Shown: positions 1-8,740, numbered from the stretch's first letter. The stretch is DNA of 64,000 nt from an uncultured Streptomyces sp. (GCF_947488945.1 NZ_CANLBS010000004.1:124001-188000); one strand, 5' to 3'. Notes: generated by a model from the letters alone, not told the origin. Made by a program: numbers and translations.

Positions 1-731
1 CCGTAGCTGTGGCAGAACACCGCCGGCCGGGGCAGTCCGTCCGCGGCGAGCCCGGCCGTGAGCCGGGCCAGCCGGTCGGCCCCGGCCTCCGCCAGCCTGC
101 CGGTCGCCGCGTCCACGCCGACGCCGAGCGGAGTGGTGTAGCCGGCCCAGGCGATCACCGCCGTGGAGCCGGCCGCGCCGCCCGTCGCCGCGTACAGCGA
201 CGTGGCCATGCCGGCCGGGGTGCCGTACGGATCGCTGCTCCGGTCGAACGTACCGGCGTCGATGTCCGACCCCGGCACGACGACGGACACCCGCCGGGCG
301 GAACGGAGTTCGCCGAACACCTCGGCCACCAGGCCGCGCCCGCGCGGGTCGAGCGCGAGGATTTGCCGGCCGTCCTCGGCGAGCCTGCGGTAACGCGGGT
401 CGTCGCTCCGCAGGGCGGTCATGCGGTTCGCCCGGTACCGGAGTTCGAGCGGCACCCCGTCCAGGTTGCCCACCACCGAAGGGTGGCGGGCGACCAGGGC
501 GTCGCGCTGAGCCGACGCCAACGTGGCGAAGAAGGACGCCACTTCAGCGGGTGCGGCCCGCTGGGGGTCGGGCAGCCGGTGGCCGTCCACCGCGTCGGCG
601 CGCCACCCTGCGGTGCCCGGTGGCGGCCCGGTCAGAGGGCGCTGCGCGTCCCCCGACGCCCAGCCGGCCGTACCCGTCACCACGGTGGTCGCCAGCGCGA
701 CCGTGACCAGCGTCCTTGCGAACCGGCGCAT
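1..731 (-). CDS. DUF1023-type alpha/beta hydrolase, secreted; N-terminal part only
   Basis: The gene is cut by the left edge of the window, so only about the first 243 residues are present. The ATG at 729-731 has a good ribosome site (GGAGGG) just upstream on the minus strand. The N terminus (MRRFARTLVTVALATTVVTG) reads as a signal peptide. The rest aligns by eye with the complete hydrolase at 4250-5467 (shared stretches VVGNLDG, LRYRANR, ILALDP/ILAFDP, AEVFG, VSVxVPG, GMAxSLY). The frame runs out exactly at the predicted nucleophile motif FCHSYG, so the rest of the catalytic triad lies outside. The substrate is unknown. The family assignment is good, and truncation is due to the window, not to decay. 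Confidence 0.82.
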   Translation of the reverse strand, partial: MRRFARTLVTVALATTVVTGTAGWASGDAQRPLTGPPPGTAGWRADAVDGHRLPDPQRAAPAEVASFFATLASAQRDALVARHPSVVGNLDGVPLELRYRANRMTALRSDDPRYRRLAEDGRQILALDPRGRGLVAEVFGELRSARRVSVVVPGSDIDAGTFDRSSDPYGTPAGMATSLYAATGGAAGSTAVIAWAGYTTPLGVGVDAATGRLAEAGADRLARLTAGLAADGLPRPAVFCHSY

Positions 732-1079
732 CCGGCTCTCCCTCCTCGTCGGCGCCGCGCCGGGCGGCGCGACCGGGAGGAAGGTACGAAGCGGACGCCT
801 CCCCGGACGTCACCCCGGAGAGCCAACCGCCGGGGGGTACCGGGGTAGGGGGTGTACCGGTCGGACGCGCCCGCGCGGGGCCGGCCGGAGCGGGGCGGCA
901 GTCGGAAGCGCCCGACGCCCGACGCCCGCGTGCGGGAACGGGAGCCGGCGCGGGCAAGCCCGCGCGGGGCGGGCGCGACGGCCGGTGGGCACCCGCGCGG
1001 GCGGGCGCGCGGCGCTGCCAGGTGGCGGCCTTGGCGAGCTGCCAGCTGGGCACCCGCGCGGGCGGGCGCGCGGCCGCGC
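732..1079. other. Intergenic region, no gene seen
   Basis: This stretch holds the promoter of the leftmost hydrolase and the 3' flank of the response regulator. It is very GC-rich and contains a 28-bp exact direct repeat (986-1013 and 1047-1074). Open frames here are short and lack convincing codon use. Confidence 0.5.
986..1074. repeat. 28-bp exact direct repeat, two copies 61 bp apart
   Basis: Positions 986-1013 and 1047-1074 are identical (start TGGGCACCCGCGCGGG). The spacer contains GCCAGGTGGC and GAGCTGCCAGCTGG, which are partly self-complementary. The repeat lies 6 bp beyond the stop codon of the response regulator. Confidence 0.8.
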
Positions 1080-1769
1080 CTACGCCCCGTCGTCGCCCGG
1101 TGCCACCACGCCCGACTCGTAGGCGAAGATGACCAGTTGGGCCCGGTCGCGCAGGGCGAGCTTGGCCAGCAGACGGCCCACGTGGGTCTTCACGGTCTGC
1201 TCGGCGAGGACCAGACGGCCCGCGATCTCCTGGTTGGACAGGCCGCGGGCGATCAGCTCCAGGACCTCGGTCTCGCGCGGGGTGAGACCGTTCAGCCGGA
1301 GCGCGGGACCGGTCCGGGAACGGCCGGCGGGCCGTTGGGCGGCGAAGTCCGCGATCAGGCGGCGGGTGACGGACGGCGCCAGCAGCGCGTCGCCCGCCGC
1401 CACCACGCGCACCGCCGCGATCAGGTCGGCCGGCGGCGCGTCCTTCAGCAGGAAACCCGAGGCACCGGCGCGCAGCGCCTCGTACACGTAGTCGTCCACG
1501 TCGAAGGTGGTCAGCATCAGCACCTTCGGGCGGTGCTCCACGCCGACCGGCGGGTTCAGCAGCTCGCGGGTGGCGGCCAGGCCGTCCATCTCCGGCATCC
1601 GCACGTCCATCAGCACCACGTCCGGCCGGGTGGAGCGGCCCACCTCCACGCCCCGGCGGCCGTCGGCGGCCTCGCCGACCACGTCGATGTCGCTCTGCGC
1701 CGACAGCAGCGCGGCGAACCCCGCCCGCACCATGGCCTGGTCGTCGACGACGATCACACGGATGGTCAC
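1080..1769 (-). CDS. LuxR/NarL-family response regulator
   Basis: The 229-residue protein has a receiver domain at about 3-120 with the acidic pair near D9-D10, the phospho-acceptor D55 in LMDVRMPEMDG and the switch lysine in FLLKDAPP. A LuxR-type DNA-binding domain sits at about 160-222 (LTPRETEVLELIARGLSNQE, VKTHVGRLLAKL). It starts with GTG at 1767-1769, overlapping the TGA stop of the histidine kinase (GTGA), so the two are almost certainly translated together. The cognate kinase is the gene immediately upstream. The regulated genes are unknown; nothing in the flanks shows a binding site. Confidence 0.93.
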   Translation of the reverse strand: MTIRVIVVDDQAMVRAGFAALLSAQSDIDVVGEAADGRRGVEVGRSTRPDVVLMDVRMPEMDGLAATRELLNPPVGVEHRPKVLMLTTFDVDDYVYEALRAGASGFLLKDAPPADLIAAVRVVAAGDALLAPSVTRRLIADFAAQRPAGRSRTGPALRLNGLTPRETEVLELIARGLSNQEIAGRLVLAEQTVKTHVGRLLAKLALRDRAQLVIFAYESGVVAPGDDGA

Positions 1770-3091
1770 TGGTCCTGTTCCTCCGGGGGCAGGGGAGCGG
1801 CGGCCGGGTCCAGCGGGAGGCGGGCGGCGACCCGGAAGCCGCCCTCGGCCAGCGGCCCGGTGTCCAGCGTGCCGCCGGTCAACCGTACGCGTTCCCGCAT
1901 GCCGACCAGCCCGTGCCCGGTGCCCGTCGTCTCCAGCGGGGCGACCGGCCCGTCGGTGGGACCGTTGACGACCAGCACCGTCAGCGCGCCGTCCTCCGCC
2001 CGCACCGACACCCGGGTGGCCGCCCCCGGCGCGTGGCGCACGACGTTGGCCAGCGCCTCCTGCACGATGCGGTACGCGTGCAGATCCACCGCCGTCGGTA
2101 CCTCGGCCTGTGCCACGGCCACCGACAGGTCCACCGGCGTGCCCGCCCGCACGGTCGCCTCCACCAGCGGCGCGAGCCGGTCGAGCCCCGGCTGCGGGGC
2201 GCGTTCGCCCCGCACGTCCTCGCTCCGCAGCACCGACAGCAGCCGCCGCATCTCGGTCAGCGACTCGCGGGCGCTCGCCGCGATCGCGGTGAACTCGCCG
2301 CGCGCCTCGTCCGACAGTCCGGCGATCCGGTACGGGGCGGAATCCGCCTGCACCGTGATCACCGACATGTGGTGGGCGACCACGTCGTGCAACTCCCGTG
2401 CGATACGGGTGCGTTCCTCCAGCAGGGTGCGGCGGGCCCGCTCGTCCTCGCTGATCGTCTCCTGCTCAGCCAGCCGCCGCTGGGCGACCCCGCGCTCGCG
2501 GACCGCGGCGCCGATGACGACGACGACCCCGCCGAGCAGGAACAGCAGCAGCGCGCTCCCGTCCGCGCGGCCCGGCGCGACCAGGAACAGCAGCAGCCCG
2601 GCGGCGCCGTTGGCGAGCCAGGCGGCGACCACGGTGGTGCGGGTCTCGCGCAGGCCGAGCGCGAGCAGGACGAACAGGTAGCCGATGAGGGTCGGAGGCG
2701 GCCACGGCCACGCGAGGTGCGGCCCGCCCTCCCGGGCCAGCAGCACCAGGGCGCCGAGGAGATCGGCGGGGAAGACGATCCACCACGCCTGCAACGGCCG
2801 GTGCGCCAGCATCAGCAGGGGCGCGGCCTGGGCGACGGCGACCGCCGCCGCGACCGCTCCGGGCACGTGGTGGTCGTGCGCCAGGACGGTGAGGGTGACC
2901 GGCAGCAGGGCTGCGGTCAGCGCGACGACGGCCGCGTACGGGATCAGCCGCTGCCAGAGCCGGGGAGCCCCGGAGAGCAGCGGGGTGGCGGGATGGGACA
3001 TGTGGGACAGCCCGTGGGCCAGCTCGCGCAGATTGCGGCGGGCGGCGGTCAGGAGGCCGTCGGCGGGGGCGGGGGCGGGTGTGGTGGGCAT
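1766..3091 (-). CDS. Two-component sensor histidine kinase (HisKA_3 type)
   Basis: The protein has 441 residues from the ATG at 3089-3091; an in-frame start at 3133 would add 14 residues (MTPGRGAAAYAGRA) of low quality. The N-terminal half holds several membrane segments (about 48-70, 75-98, 103-120, 133-148, 152-172 and 178-198). The phospho-accepting histidine is H235 in RIARELHDVVAHHM, the NarL/DesK-type dimerisation motif. A C-terminal HATPase domain follows (N-box region IVQEALANVVRHAPGA; G-box GTGHGLVGMRERV). It forms an operon with the response regulator through a GTGA overlap. No periplasmic sensor domain is obvious, so the signal may be sensed within the membrane. Confidence 0.92.
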   Translation of the reverse strand: MPTTPAPAPADGLLTAARRNLRELAHGLSHMSHPATPLLSGAPRLWQRLIPYAAVVALTAALLPVTLTVLAHDHHVPGAVAAAVAVAQAAPLLMLAHRPLQAWWIVFPADLLGALVLLAREGGPHLAWPWPPPTLIGYLFVLLALGLRETRTTVVAAWLANGAAGLLLFLVAPGRADGSALLLFLLGGVVVVIGAAVRERGVAQRRLAEQETISEDERARRTLLEERTRIARELHDVVAHHMSVITVQADSAPYRIAGLSDEARGEFTAIAASARESLTEMRRLLSVLRSEDVRGERAPQPGLDRLAPLVEATVRAGTPVDLSVAVAQAEVPTAVDLHAYRIVQEALANVVRHAPGAATRVSVRAEDGALTVLVVNGPTDGPVAPLETTGTGHGLVGMRERVRLTGGTLDTGPLAEGGFRVAARLPLDPAAAPLPPEEQDQ

Positions 3092-3209
3092 GGCCCGGCC
3101 AGCGTAAGCAGCGGCCCCGCGCCCCGGCGTCATACCGGAGTGCCGAGTCGACGCCCCGGTGTCACCCCCGGGTACGGGGTCGGGGCGGCGCGACCACCAG
3201 GTCCCGGCC

Positions 3210-4172
3210 CTACAGCTCCGCCAGCAACTGCGCCTTCTTTGCGCTGTACTCCCCGTCCGTCACCAGGCCCGCGCCGTGCAGCTCGCCGAGGTGACGGATG
3301 CGCTCGGCGACGTCCGCCGGATCGCTGCGGCCCGCCCCGACCGGGACGGCGGGGACCGGGGTGGGCCGGGCGCGTCGCAGCGACTCCAGCACGGCCGCGG
3401 CGAACGGCAGCGACTCGTGGACCGGGCCGTACCCCCGGCCGAACAGGACCGCCGTCGGGTCCTGGTCCACCGGCGGGGCGGCACCGGGCGCACCGCCCGC
3501 CACCTGCCCGACGGACCCCGGCGCGAGGACCGCCGCCGCGGGGGAGGTCACGGGTATCGCGGTGCCCGGCCCGGCCGGGGCGGCCCCCGCCGGCGTACGC
3601 GGCAGCAGGCGCAGGTACCCCTCGGCGGACTCGGGCGACCGCCACTCGATACCGGCCAGTTCGCCCACCGGGAAGGTCTGGTCGCCCGCCTTCCACTTGG
3701 CGCTCGACGCTCCGGTCCAGGACCAGCGGAAGGAGACGGCCGAACCGTCGAATCCGGCCCGGCCGTCGTACGCCTTGAAGTGCAGCGGGCCCTCGGGCGC
3801 GGCGACCAGGAACCGGTCGGCGGGCTCCGCCGCGTCCGGTCCGAGCGCCCCGCGCAGCCCGGCGGCGAGCGAGACGGCCGCCGCCTCGTGCTCCGGCGGT
3901 ACGACCAGGCGGAACGGGTCGTTCCCCTCCGCCAACTGCCCCGCCGCGGCCTCCGTCAGAGGGTCGGCGCCGGCTCTCGGCACGGCGTGCACCACCACCG
4001 TGCCCCGCTTGCCCGGAGTCAGTGTCACCGCCGCCAGCGCCGCATACGGAATGCGCCGTTCCCGCAAGCTCTGGAAGAGCTTCGGCGTGCGAATGCCCCG
4101 TTCGAAGCGGATGAGCACGGAGTCGGTGTCGAACTCCCAGGTGGCATGATTTCCGGCCAGCGCTTCACCCAT
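3210..4172 (-). CDS. DUF4429 domain protein with C-terminal SHOCT module
   Basis: The 320-residue protein carries two beta-rich PH-like DUF4429 units (about 5-110 and 120-215; first unit NHATWEFDTDSVLIRF, second FKAYDGRAGFDGSAVSFRW). A Pro/Ala linker and a SHOCT module follow at the C terminus (IRHLGELHGAGLVTDGEYSA, then KKAQLLAEL). SHOCT modules are short helical oligomerisation elements. No signal peptide or membrane segment is seen, so it is cytoplasmic. An alternative ATG lies three codons upstream at 4181; neither start has a strong ribosome site. The role is not known. Confidence 0.75.
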   Translation of the reverse strand: MGEALAGNHATWEFDTDSVLIRFERGIRTPKLFQSLRERRIPYAALAAVTLTPGKRGTVVVHAVPRAGADPLTEAAAGQLAEGNDPFRLVVPPEHEAAAVSLAAGLRGALGPDAAEPADRFLVAAPEGPLHFKAYDGRAGFDGSAVSFRWSWTGASSAKWKAGDQTFPVGELAGIEWRSPESAEGYLRLLPRTPAGAAPAGPGTAIPVTSPAAAVLAPGSVGQVAGGAPGAAPPVDQDPTAVLFGRGYGPVHESLPFAAAVLESLRRARPTPVPAVPVGAGRSDPADVAERIRHLGELHGAGLVTDGEYSAKKAQLLAEL

Positions 4173-4249
4173 GTGCCTCATCGTATGCGGCACGGGCCGC
4201 CACGTCCCCCCTCGGTGCCGTTCCCGGTTGGCCCGCCGTTCACCGGGCT

Positions 4250-5467
4250 CTACGCGCGTCGGACTTCTTCCCCGCCGGAGATTCCCCCGTTGCAGGCGCT
4301 CCCGGCGCCCGCGCAGTTCACCGCGTCGTACGCTCCGACGCCGATGGCGGCGAAGTTCCGCAGGCTCTCCGTGCCCGGTACGAAGTAGCCGCTGTGGCCC
4401 AGCGCGTCGCCCGCCGACACGATCCGGGCGCCGAACGCGGGATCGACCGGATCGGCCCCGTGCCCCAGACCGCCGAACTCCAGGTGGGGCACGTCCGCGA
4501 TCCAGTCGCCCCGGTCGCGGGTCGCCCACACCCGGGCGTCCGTGCCCAGCCGCGCCGCACTCGCGGCCCGCATCCCCGGACTGCCGGCCACCGCGATGTC
4601 GCTGACCCGGGAGGGCAGTTCGTGCGCCGCGACCCCGCACACCACGGAGCCGTAGCTGTGGCAGAACAGCGAGACCTCGGACGCGCCGGGCAGCGACGAG
4701 ACGAAGGCGTCCAGCCGCACCGCCCCCTGCGCGGCGAGTCCGCCGAGCGCGGCGTCCATGCCGAGACCGGCCGGGGCGGTGTAGTCGGCCCACGCCACCA
4801 CGGCGGTGCGGGCACCGGGATCGGCCGCGCGCTCCGCGCCGTACAGCGACCGGGCCATGCCGACCGGGGCGCTGTACTCACGGGTGGTGCGTTCCAGCGT
4901 CAGCAGACCGGTGTCCACCCCCGGCACCAGCACCGAGACCCGGTCCGCCCGGTCGAGATCGCCGAACACCTCCGCCGCGCGCCCCTTGCCGGACGGGTCG
5001 AAGGCCAGGATCTGACGGTCCGCCGCCAGCAGCGAGGTGAAGCGTTCCAGCCGCATCCGCGCTTCGCCGCGGCCGGCCGGGGAGAGGTCCGCGTTCCGCG
5101 TCCGGGCCCGCTCCACCGCCAGCGCCTGACGCAGCGCCACCCGGTTCGCCCGGTAACGCAGAGTGACGGGTGCGCCGTCGAGGTTTCCGACGACGAGCGG
5201 ATAACGGTCGGCGAGCCGGTCGCGCTGCGCCTGGGTCAGCGCGGCGAAGTACCGCGAGAGCCGGCCCGGTCCGGCGTCGGCGTCCGGCACCGCGTGCCCC
5301 GCCATCCGCGCCGCCGTCCAGGAGGCGAGAGCGATCTCGCGCGGCTCGTCAGGGCGGTGATCGCGCAGTGCGGTCCATCCGGTGGTCGCCAGCATCACGA
5401 ACACGACCGCGACGGCGAGCAGCGCGCGCCAGGCGAGGAGGGTGGGGGAGGTGTCGAAGGAAGTCAC
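4250..5467 (-). CDS. DUF1023-type alpha/beta hydrolase, membrane-anchored or secreted
   Basis: The GTG at 5465-5467 gives 405 residues; upstream in-frame ATG codons would add about 28 poorly coding residues. A hydrophobic segment at about 12-33 (LLAWRALLAVAVVFVMLATT) is an anchor or signal. The hydrolase core contains the nucleophile elbow FCHSYGS, an acid-loop region (WATRDRGDWIADVPHLEFG) and late histidines (GLGHGADP, GHSGYF). It is paralogous to the truncated gene at 1-731. The pair flanks the two-component system and the DUF4429 gene. Family members are often called hypothetical serine hydrolases or lipases; the substrate is unknown. Confidence 0.85.
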   Translation of the reverse strand: MTSFDTSPTLLAWRALLAVAVVFVMLATTGWTALRDHRPDEPREIALASWTAARMAGHAVPDADAGPGRLSRYFAALTQAQRDRLADRYPLVVGNLDGAPVTLRYRANRVALRQALAVERARTRNADLSPAGRGEARMRLERFTSLLAADRQILAFDPSGKGRAAEVFGDLDRADRVSVLVPGVDTGLLTLERTTREYSAPVGMARSLYGAERAADPGARTAVVAWADYTAPAGLGMDAALGGLAAQGAVRLDAFVSSLPGASEVSLFCHSYGSVVCGVAAHELPSRVSDIAVAGSPGMRAASAARLGTDARVWATRDRGDWIADVPHLEFGGLGHGADPVDPAFGARIVSAGDALGHSGYFVPGTESLRNFAAIGVGAYDAVNCAGAGSACNGGISGGEEVRRA

Positions 5468-5594
5468 TGCGCCACACCCTAGGAGAAATGCGGGCACAAT
5501 CGTTACCGAGGTGACACACGCCACTCCATGGGGGTACGAGGGCCCGAGCAAGCGTCACGCTGGGTAACCGTGCAGGGGTGGGTGCGGCGTGGCC

Positions 5595-6353
5595 CTACGG
5601 GGCGGCGACGACGCCCGGCCGCTCCGGCGCGACCCCGGCGGACGGGCGGGCGACCCCGGCGGGCGGACCGGCCTTCCCGGCGGGCAGGCGGGCCTGACGG
5701 TGGTCCGCCGCACGCCAGTCACCGGCGAGCGCGGGACCCAGCTGGCCGAGATGCAGCTCGGTCAGCTCCCGCAGCGACTCGACGCTGGTGTCGCTGCCAC
5801 GTCCCCACACCTGCCCGGTCACCCGCATCGCGCCGAAGAACGCGGCGACCGCCACCCGCGGCCTCGGGTCCTGCTCCACGTCCACGCCCTCCCGCTCCGC
5901 GACGAGCGCGGCGATCCGGCGTTCCAGCGCCATGCCGCGCCGCATGTGGGCGGCCACCAGGGCGGGGGTCGACTCGATCATCCGGTAGGTGCGCATGTGG
6001 AGGTCGACACTGATCAGGGCCTCCAGGGTCTCCCCGATCCTGCTCCACATGCACCGGGCGGCCCGGCGCATCGCGTCGAACGGCGGTTCGCCCAGCGGGC
6101 GGGCGCGCAGCTCCTCCAGGAAGGCGGCCTCCACCGTCTCCTGGACGGCGAAGGCGACCTCCTCCTTGCTGGCGAAGTAGCGGAAGAACGTCCGCTGGGA
6201 CACGTCCACCACCTCGACGATCTCGTCGACGGTCGTCCGGTCGTACCCCTGGGCCTGGAACAGGTCGAGAGCGGCCAGCAGCAGGGCCTCGCGGGTGCGC
6301 CGCTTCTTGCGCTCCCGCAGCCCGAGCCGGCACTCGGCCACCTGCCGTTTCAT
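5595..6353 (-). CDS. TetR-family transcriptional repressor, divergent from an exporter
   Basis: The 252-residue protein has an N-terminal TetR DNA-binding domain at about 14-62 (TREALLLAALDLFQAQGYDR, then VSQRTFFRYFASKEEV) and a helical ligand domain (about 75-210). The last 40 residues are a low-complexity tail rich in Pro, Ala and Gly. It is transcribed away from the DHA2 exporter at 6474 across a 120-bp gap that holds a perfect odd-length palindrome at 6411-6425, the obvious candidate operator. The standard reading is local repression of the exporter, relieved by its drug-like substrate, but the ligand cannot be told from sequence. Confidence 0.92.
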   Translation of the reverse strand: MKRQVAECRLGLRERKKRRTREALLLAALDLFQAQGYDRTTVDEIVEVVDVSQRTFFRYFASKEEVAFAVQETVEAAFLEELRARPLGEPPFDAMRRAARCMWSRIGETLEALISVDLHMRTYRMIESTPALVAAHMRRGMALERRIAALVAEREGVDVEQDPRPRVAVAAFFGAMRVTGQVWGRGSDTSVESLRELTELHLGQLGPALAGDWRAADHRQARLPAGKAGPPAGVARPSAGVAPERPGVVAAP

Positions 6354-6410
6354 CGCTGACCTGCCCTCTTTCCACCGCGATCGGGGTGGCCAGCTTACTG
6401 GCGCGCTACG

Positions 6411-6425
6411 CGTCAGTTACTGACG
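6411..6425. promoter_or_regulatory. Candidate TetR operator, perfect palindrome
   Basis: CGTCAGTTACTGACG is two 7-bp arms around a single central base. It lies 58 bp from the TetR start and 48 bp from the exporter start, just upstream of the candidate exporter -35 element. A degenerate second copy of the half-site GTCAGT lies at 6447-6452 inside the promoter spacer. Confidence 0.7.
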
Positions 6426-6436
6426 TGTGAACGTGT

Positions 6437-6466
6437 TTGTCAACTGTCAGTCACTGTCACTAGTCT
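6437..6466 (+). promoter_or_regulatory. Candidate promoter of exporter gene, possibly leaderless
   Basis: A -35 element TTGTCA (6437-6442) and a -10 element TAGTCT (6461-6466) are separated by 18 bp. The start codon ATG at 6474 lies 7 bp past the -10, so transcription would begin at or next to the A of ATG. No ribosome-binding site is present between them. Confidence 0.55.
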
Positions 6467-6473
6467 CCCGGTC

Positions 6474-8084
6474 ATGAATAGTCAGACGACCGTCGAGAAG
6501 GCTTCGCGGGAGCCCGAAGACAGCCTTGCCCCCGCCCCCGCGAAAGGACTGCGCGGCCACCCCTGGCTGACGCTGTTCGCCGTGGCCATCGGCGTGATGA
6601 TGGTCGCGCTCGACGGCACGATCGTCGCGATCGCCAACCCCGCCATCCAGCAGGACCTCGGCGCCTCGCTCGCCGACGTGCAGTGGATCACCAACGGCTA
6701 CATGCTCGCCCTCGCGGTGTCGCTGATCACCGCGGGCAAGCTCGGTGACCGGTTCGGCCACCGTCAGACCTTCCTCATAGGCGTGGTCGGCTTCGCCGCC
6801 GCGTCCGGGGCCATCGGCCTCTCGGACAGCGTCACGCTGGTCATCGTCTTCCGTGTGCTCCAGGGGCTCTTCGGCGCCCTGCTGATGCCGGCCGCCCTCG
6901 GCCTGCTGCGCGCCACCTTCCCGGCCGAGAAGCTGAACATGGCGATCGGCATCTGGGGCATGGTCATCGGCGCCTCCACCGCGGGCGGCCCGATCCTCGG
7001 CGGCGTGCTGGTCGAGCACGTGAGCTGGCAGTCCGTCTTCTTCATCAACGTGCCCGTCGGCGTGGTCGCGCTGCTGCTCGGACTGGTCATCCTGCGCGAC
7101 CACCGGGCCGAGAACGCGCCCCGGTCCTTCGACATCGGCGGCATCGTGCTGCTGTCGCAGGCGATGTTCTGCCTCATCTGGGCCCTCATCAAGGGAGCCG
7201 AGTGGGGCTGGGGCGACTACAAGACCCTCGGCTTCCTCGGTGCCGCCCTCGTCCTCTTCATCGTCTTCGCGCTCTCCCAGAAGAACGTGCGCGAACCGCT
7301 GATCCCGCTGGCGATGTTCAAGTCCGTCCCGCTCTCCGCCGGCGTCGTGCTCATGGTGCTGATGGCCTTCGCCTTCCTCGGCGGACTCTTCTTCGTCACC
7401 TTCTACCTCCAGAACGTGCACGGGATGAGCCCCGTCGACAGCGGCCTGCACCTGCTGCCGCTGACCGCGATGATGATCGTCGCCTCGCCGCTGGCCGGCG
7501 TCCTCATCACCCGGTTCGGCCCGCGCGTCCCGCTCGTCGGCGGCATGGTCTGCACCGCGGTCGCCATGTTCGGGATGTCCCAGCTCAGCGTCACCACCGG
7601 CACGCTGACGATGTCGGTCTGGTTCGGCCTGCTCGGCCTCGGCCTCGCCCCCGTCATGGTCGGCGCCACCGAGGTCATCGTCGGCAACGCCCCGATGGAG
7701 CTGTCCGGTGTGGCCGGCGGCCTCCAGCAGGCCGGCATGCAGATCGGCGGCAGCCTCGGCACCGCGGTGCTCGGCGCCGTCATGGCCTCCAGCGTCGACA
7801 ACCAGCTCGCCGGGAACTGGTCGGCCGCCGGACTGCCCGAAGTCTCCGACGCCCAGCTGGAACAGTCCTCCTCGGCCATCGAGGTCGGCATGCCGCCGAT
7901 CGCCCCCGGCACCCCGCCGGAGATCGCCGCGAAGATCACCCAGGTCGCGCAGGACACCTTCGTGTCCGGCATGGGCACCGCCTTCACCGTGGCGGGCGTC
8001 GTCGCCGTCTTCGCGGCGCTGGTCGCCCTGTTGACGAAGCGGGGGGCCAACGCCGAGGCCGGCGCGGGGGTCGGCCACATCTGA
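6474..8084 (+). CDS. DHA2-family (EmrB/QacA) multidrug MFS exporter
   Basis: The 536-residue integral membrane protein has about 14 predicted helices, starting near residue 35. Family motifs are visible: ALDGTIVAIANPAIQ in helix 1, WITNGYMLALAV, GKLGDRFGHRQ (motif A) and PILGGVLVEHVSWQSVFFIN (motif C region). It would export hydrophobic drugs or antibiotics by proton antiport. It is divergent from the TetR gene and probably repressed by it through the palindrome at 6411-6425. The start at 6474 has no ribosome site and sits on the predicted transcription start. A strong terminator follows at 8144-8180. Confidence 0.94.
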   Translation: MNSQTTVEKASREPEDSLAPAPAKGLRGHPWLTLFAVAIGVMMVALDGTIVAIANPAIQQDLGASLADVQWITNGYMLALAVSLITAGKLGDRFGHRQTFLIGVVGFAAASGAIGLSDSVTLVIVFRVLQGLFGALLMPAALGLLRATFPAEKLNMAIGIWGMVIGASTAGGPILGGVLVEHVSWQSVFFINVPVGVVALLLGLVILRDHRAENAPRSFDIGGIVLLSQAMFCLIWALIKGAEWGWGDYKTLGFLGAALVLFIVFALSQKNVREPLIPLAMFKSVPLSAGVVLMVLMAFAFLGGLFFVTFYLQNVHGMSPVDSGLHLLPLTAMMIVASPLAGVLITRFGPRVPLVGGMVCTAVAMFGMSQLSVTTGTLTMSVWFGLLGLGLAPVMVGATEVIVGNAPMELSGVAGGLQQAGMQIGGSLGTAVLGAVMASSVDNQLAGNWSAAGLPEVSDAQLEQSSSAIEVGMPPIAPGTPPEIAAKITQVAQDTFVSGMGTAFTVAGVVAVFAALVALLTKRGANAEAGAGVGHI

Positions 8085-8143
8085 CCCGCCCCGGACGTGC
8101 GTCCCCGCACGGCCCCACGCCCTTGCGCGTCAACCCCGTACGC

Positions 8144-8180
8144 ACGACAACCCCGCCGGAGGAACCGGCGGGGTTGTCGT
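8144..8180 (+). terminator. Intrinsic terminator hairpin
   Basis: A perfect 16-bp stem (8144-8159 with 8165-8180) closes a 5-base loop downstream of the exporter gene. No U tract follows, as is usual in Streptomyces. Confidence 0.85.
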
Positions 8181-8283
8181 GTATCAGGGTGGTCCGCACC
8201 CCCGGCCCTTCCGCCCGGCCACCGCCGCGGGTCAGGCTCCGGTCGTCGAAACGCATCTTCACGACCAGCACGGGGGAACCACC

Positions 8284-8688
8284 ATGCGCACCATCGTCGT
8301 CACCGCCGCCCTGGCGCTCACCGCACTCGTCCCGCCCGCCGCCGCCCTGGCGCCCGCGGGCCCGGCCGCCACCGCCGCCGGCCCCGTCCGGGCTTCCGGC
8401 GGGAAGCTGGGGGAGTGCGGGGCCGGGCAGCTCTGCCTCTGGGCGAAGCCCGACTTCACCGGCGCCCGCACCCTCCACGAAATCTCCGCCGTCGACATCG
8501 AGAGCTGCGTGCCGCTGCCGGCCGGGACCACCGCCCAGTCGCTCGCCAACCGCACCGGGCGGCCCGTCACCACCTACCAGTCCGCCGAATGCGGGGAGAC
8601 CGGCGAGTTCGAGACGTATCCCGGCGGCGGCACCTGGACACCGCGCTCGCCCTACCAGGTGAGGGCGTTCAAGATCTGGGAGAGCTGA
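8284..8688 (+). CDS. Secreted peptidase inhibitor I36-family protein
   Basis: The ATG at 8284 gives 134 residues. A signal peptide (MRTIVVTAALALTALVPPAAA) is followed by a small domain with paired cysteines (CGAGQLCLW, ESCVPL, SAECGETG). The LCLW element and the beta-gamma-crystallin-like pattern around ALC-W and FKIW match the I36 group (Streptomyces metalloproteinase inhibitor type). It would act outside the cell, either inhibiting a protease or serving as a structural secreted protein; the target is unknown. It is a single gene bounded by terminators at 8144-8180 and 8706-8740. Confidence 0.78.
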   Translation: MRTIVVTAALALTALVPPAAALAPAGPAATAAGPVRASGGKLGECGAGQLCLWAKPDFTGARTLHEISAVDIESCVPLPAGTTAQSLANRTGRPVTTYQSAECGETGEFETYPGGGTWTPRSPYQVRAFKIWES

Positions 8689-8705
8689 CCGGGCCCGGCA
8701 CGCAC

Positions 8706-8740
8706 GGAGGCGGCGGAGCCGATGTGGCTCCGCCGCCTCC
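8706..8740. terminator. Bidirectional terminator between convergent genes
   Basis: A perfect 15-bp stem (8706-8720 with 8726-8740) lies between the I36 gene and the end of aceE, which converge here. Confidence 0.85.

Noticed and set aside
852..2681. Plus-strand open frame of about 609 codons
   Set aside because: It runs opposite the response regulator and histidine kinase, which have unmistakable motifs and a GTGA overlap.
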